Source: Myxococcales bacterium (GTDB lineage: Bacteria; Myxococcota_A; Polyangia; Polyangiales; Polyangiaceae). Taken from it: 34,870 nucleotides of DNA. Below are positions 32,868-34,870 of the stretch, one piece after another. Numbering within the stretch: the first letter of the stretch is position 1; every line of letters begins with the position of its first letter. A model generated the notes under the pieces. That model was not told the origin of the DNA and did not search any database. It was given only the letters and a program-made list of their open reading frames with translations. The stretch is from positions 1 through 34,870 of the forward strand of contig JAJYCT010000014.1 of NCBI GenBank assembly GCA_021778125.1, read 5' to 3'. A program made the position numbers and the translations under genes.

Positions 32868-33098
32868 CTACTCGCACTCCAGGCGGTCGCCCTTGAAGGC
32901 GCACCCTCGGCGCGCGCAGCTTCGCCCCCGCTCCCACGTGGAGCGCTGGCACAGCAGCTGGCTGCTCTTGCTCGCGCAGCTCGCCGCCCCCTCCGTCTGG
33001 CAGGGCTGACCAGGCTTGTGGGCGAGCAGGTTGCGGGCCGAAAGCAGCATCATCGTCAACGACAGCGCGCAGGCGCCGGCCACGGGTGCGAATCGCAA
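32868..33098 (-). CDS. Small secreted Cys-rich protein
   Basis: A 76-aa product with a signal peptide (ACALSLTMMLLSARNLLA) and a mature part of about 48 residues holding seven Cys (QPC, ASC, LLC, SC, RGC, ..., EC). The spacing suggests disulfides or metal binding. It begins 30-270 bp from its neighbours and shows no operon link. It is of the kind of small Cys-rich secreted protein seen in myxobacteria; function unknown. Confidence 0.6.
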   Translation of the reverse strand: MRFAPVAGACALSLTMMLLSARNLLAHKPGQPCQTEGAASCASKSSQLLCQRSTWERGRSCARRGCAFKGDRLECE

Positions 33099-33179
33099 GG
33101 TGCTGCGCCCTCCTCATGCGAGAATGCGCGCAGCGAAGCGTCGCGACAAGGGGCACGTAGCCCGGACGCCGCGGCGCAC

Positions 33180-33635
33180 CTACCGCCCGCCACCTCCGCA
33201 TGGTGACGGCGCGAGCGCCGCGCCGGAGGAGCCCCCTTCGAAGCGCAGCGACACGCTCGCGCTGCTCCCGTGAAGGGCCTCCGAGAGGGCGCCTGCCAGC
33301 GCGAGCAGGTGCTCGCGAAGCCGATGGGACGCGTGGTGGCTCGCGCTCAGGATGAGGCGCCCGCGGGCCACGTGGATCACCGACCCGAGCAAGAGCCGGG
33401 CGAGTCGCGCGCGACGGCCGGCGGTCAGGTCGCCCGTCTCGTCGTTGCACGCCAGCACCGCGACCCGCACGCATTGCTTGTGATCGGCGAGGTCGGTCAG
33501 CCTCGCCTGCGTCCTGCGAACCAGCTCGTCGCCTTCCTGGCAGAACGCCACGAGCGTCGAATCGTCCCCGACCTGCCCGGGCCAGTCGCTGCCGGGCTCC
33601 ATCACCACCACCGAGAACGTGGTCACCTTGGTCAC
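33180..33635 (-). CDS. Hypothetical 151-aa protein
   Basis: The frame from GTG 33635 encodes TTFSVVVMEPGSDWPGQVGD, then a helical segment FCQEGDELVRRTQARLTDLA, and RGRLILSASHHASHRLREHL. It reads like a soluble alpha/beta protein, with a Gly-rich C-terminus. The GTG overlaps the stop of a 21-aa upstream mini-gene (GTGA), which indicates coupled translation. I do not recognise the family. Confidence 0.6.
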   Translation of the reverse strand: MTKVTTFSVVVMEPGSDWPGQVGDDSTLVAFCQEGDELVRRTQARLTDLADHKQCVRVAVLACNDETGDLTAGRRARLARLLLGSVIHVARGRLILSASHHASHRLREHLLALAGALSEALHGSSASVSLRFEGGSSGAALAPSPCGGGGR

Positions 33636-33697
33636 CTAGAGGTTCGTCCGGCGGAGAGCTCGCAGCGACAACCTTCGTCCTCGCAGGTCTTGTTCAT
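33632..33697 (-). CDS. 21-aa Cys-rich mini-gene
   Basis: ATG 33697 has AGGAGG seven bases upstream, the best ribosome site in this part of the window. It encodes MNKTCEDEGCRCEL followed by SAGRTSR, and its TGA overlaps the next GTG start. The Cys-x4-Cys-x-Cys motif suggests metal binding or a short regulatory leader. ATG 33703 is too close to the ribosome site to be used. It is too short for most gene finders. Function unknown. Confidence 0.5.
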   Translation of the reverse strand: MNKTCEDEGCRCELSAGRTSR

Positions 33698-33888
33698 GGG
33701 CATGCCTCCTCGGGCGGGGCTCCCCTCAGCAAGACCCGAGCCTGCGCCCCCCGGCGCGGGCGCGCGGTCCGCGAGATGCACCGGCATCGCGATGCGGCGC
33801 CCGAAGCCAGGCCGCCGCCGCCTTCACCGTCGGAGCCGCGATCCCGGCCGTGCGGCGGCCGACCTTCGGAGGGTGCGCCGTTGCGATC

Positions 33889-33906
33889 CGGTAACGCGAG
33901 TTACCG
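33889..33906. promoter_or_regulatory. Perfect 7-bp inverted repeat with GCGA loop
   Basis: CGGTAAC-GCGA-GTTACCG is a perfect inverted repeat with a GNRA-type loop, located 17 bp upstream of a small lipoprotein frame. It may be an operator or a stable RNA hairpin. Apart from this hairpin, nothing is recognised in 33710-33922. Confidence 0.4.
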
Positions 33907-33922
33907 TCCGGGGCGTGGTGGC

Positions 33923-34033
33923 GTGCTGCGGGTGTGCCTGCTCGCCCTGACGCTGCTCTTGCCGGCCTGTGCCGGGGCCGCCCAGGTGGCGCCGGCGAGT
34001 CCCGTCGCGCTCACGCGACCCGGCGGCCCATGA
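33923..34033 (+). CDS. Possible small lipoprotein (36 aa)
   Basis: From GTG 33923 the frame reads VLRVCLLALTLLLPAC, a short lipoprotein signal with lipobox LPAC, then GAAQVAPASPVALTRPGGP. No ribosome site is clear and the 3' end overlaps the opposite-strand Lmo0937-like gene by 23 bp. It may be real but could be chance. Confidence 0.3.
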   Translation: MLRVCLLALTLLLPACAGAAQVAPASPVALTRPGGP

Positions 34034-34166
34034 GCAGGCGGATCAGCACCGCGGCGACGGCGAGCACGAGCAGCACGTGGATGAGGCCTCCGAAGGCGTG
34101 AAGCGAGAATCCCACGAGCCAGAGGACGACGAGGACCGTCGCGATGGACCAGAGCAGGTTCGACAT
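34011..34166 (-). CDS. Lmo0937-family small membrane protein
   Basis: The 51-aa product MSNLLWSIATVLVVLWLVGF continues SLHAFGGLIHVLLVLAVAAV and LIRLLMGRR. It has two membrane helices and matches the short Lmo0937/DUF5670 family. The start at 34166 has GGAGG seven bases upstream. It follows the YtxH/LEA-like gene by 4 bp on the same strand; such small membrane proteins are often part of general stress regulons. Role unknown. Confidence 0.85.
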   Translation of the reverse strand: MSNLLWSIATVLVVLWLVGFSLHAFGGLIHVLLVLAVAAVLIRLLMGRRVA

Positions 34167-34170
34167 TGGC

Positions 34171-34584
34171 TCATCCTCCCTTGGGTGGCGCCGCCGGCGT
34201 CGTGGGGGCGGGCGCGTCGTGGCCGGTCTTGCCACCGCGGTCCTCACCCTTCTGCCGGCTGGTCTTGCCCGTGAGCTCCTCACTCTTGTGCCGGATGGCG
34301 GTGCTCACCTCTCTGGCGCCATGCACGACCTTCTGCGTGGCCTCCTGAGCGGCGTGAATGACCTTCGTCGCGATTTCCCCGGCAGCATGCCTGGCCTTTT
34401 CGACGGTCTCCTCGAGCCGGTGCTCGCCCTTCTGGGCCCTCTGCTCCGCCCGATGAGCCGCGTCCGTGGCGGAGGTGCTCGCCGATCCGGCGATCCCGGT
34501 GGCCTTCGCGCCCGCCGAGATCACCGCGGCCTTGGCCTTGTTCGCCGCGTCATCGATCTGGGAGGCGATGGTCTTGGTGTCCAT
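34171..34584 (-). CDS. YtxH/LEA-like helical stress protein
   Basis: A 137-aa protein dominated by Ala/Lys/Glu/Thr amphipathic helix (DTKTIASQIDDAANKAKAAV, HRAEQRAQKGEHRLEETVEK, ARHAAGEIATKVIHAAQEAT) with a Pro/Gly-rich tail. There is no signal or membrane segment. Similar proteins are linked to desiccation or envelope stress. ATG 34584 has GGAGAG at proper spacing; the longer upstream frame is not supported. It is in an operon with the Lmo0937-like gene. Confidence 0.68.
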   Translation of the reverse strand: MDTKTIASQIDDAANKAKAAVISAGAKATGIAGSASTSATDAAHRAEQRAQKGEHRLEETVEKARHAAGEIATKVIHAAQEATQKVVHGAREVSTAIRHKSEELTGKTSRQKGEDRGGKTGHDAPAPTTPAAPPKGG

Positions 34585-34687
34585 GAGCCGCTCTCCAAGC
34601 ATGCATCGTTCCACCCTCGGATCGTCGGAGCGCGAGCGCGGTACGGTGGAGACATCCGGCGACCATGCGTAGGCTTTGGCAGGACCG

Positions 34688-34870
34688 ATGCGTCTGCCGA
34701 CCGCGCGCCCCACGCTCACCGGGATCTTCCTCGGCACCCTCCTGGGCATCACCGCCCTCGTCGCAGGTCTGTTCTTCGTGCTGCTCGCCGCGTCGCGGCG
34801 CTCGATGCTCGAGAGCGCCCAGATCGAGCGCGAGTCAGCCGCCGTGCGCGTCGAGGCCAGCGTCCGGGCC
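34688..34870 (+). CDS. N-terminus of a membrane protein, cut by window end
   Basis: From ATG 34688 the frame is open to the window end (61 codons). It begins MRLPTARPTLTGIFLGTLL and has one long hydrophobic helix (GITALVAGLFFVLLAA), then a helical segment MLESAQIERESAAVRVEAS. This layout is common for sensor kinases and other signalling proteins with a periplasmic or dimerising helix, but the body lies outside the window. Confidence 0.6.
   Translation, partial: MRLPTARPTLTGIFLGTLLGITALVAGLFFVLLAASRRSMLESAQIERESAAVRVEASVRA

Noticed and set aside
34599-34613. Sigma-54-like element TGGAAC-N5-ATGC before the YtxH-like gene
   Set aside because: The predicted start would fall at about 34588, removing the ribosome site of the ATG at 34584, and the -12 element deviates.

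Overview
The window is a very GC-rich bacterial chromosome segment. Short overlapping operons, many lipoproteins with Ser/Gly- or Asp-rich linkers, an HRDVSPEN-type Ser/Thr kinase, PEGA-like proteins and a sigma-54 activator with an FHA domain together point to Myxococcota (Polyangiales-like). This is inferred from gene style; no 16S or other marker gene is present.

Region 1 (1-11.7 kb) is a complete type I-B (Cst/Dev-type) CRISPR-Cas locus. It holds 26 identical 36-bp repeats (401-2261), a leader, a leftward adaptation operon cas1-cas2-cas4, and a rightward effector operon cas8(Cst1)-cas7(Cst2/DevR)-cas5-cas3. A leftward Cas6 gene converges on cas3. The repeat 3' end (CTGCAAC on the minus strand) and the leader position agree on minus-strand transcription of the array. 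Upstream of it lie a 22-bp tandem repeat and a 20-bp stem-loop. A candidate 54-aa gene precedes cas8 and overlaps its start.

Region 2 (11.7-17.8 kb) is a patchwork of broken elements: a clipped four-repeat type I-E array with no I-E cas genes, joined to IS21-type istA/istB fragments; a DUF3800 protein; a lipoprotein; a frameshifted membrane protein; a secreted esterase; an antitoxin beside a toxin cut to 53 codons; a tRNA 3' fragment; and an orphan signal-peptide start. It reads as a recombination-prone junction.

Region 3 (17.9-25.0 kb) is a leftward clade II nitrous-oxide reduction operon: nosZ, a NosB-like membrane protein, nosD, nosF, nosL, nosY, a c-type cytochrome lipoprotein and a fasciclin lipoprotein. 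nosF carries a single in-frame amber codon exactly where the Walker B glutamate should be. A sigma-54-type -24/-12 element and a perfect palindrome precede nosZ.

Region 4 (25.1-32.8 kb) has a truncated PEGA-like gene, a secreted GH5 glycosidase with its own sigma-54-type promoter, then a tightly packed set: Ser/Thr kinase, PEGA-like membrane protein and FHA-sigma-54 activator. A LamG-like lipoprotein follows on the other strand.

Region 5 (32.8-34.87 kb) holds small genes: a Cys-rich secreted protein, an unknown 151-aa protein preceded by a 21-aa Cys-rich mini-gene, an Lmo0937-type membrane peptide with a YtxH/LEA-like helical protein, and the start of a membrane protein cut by the window end.
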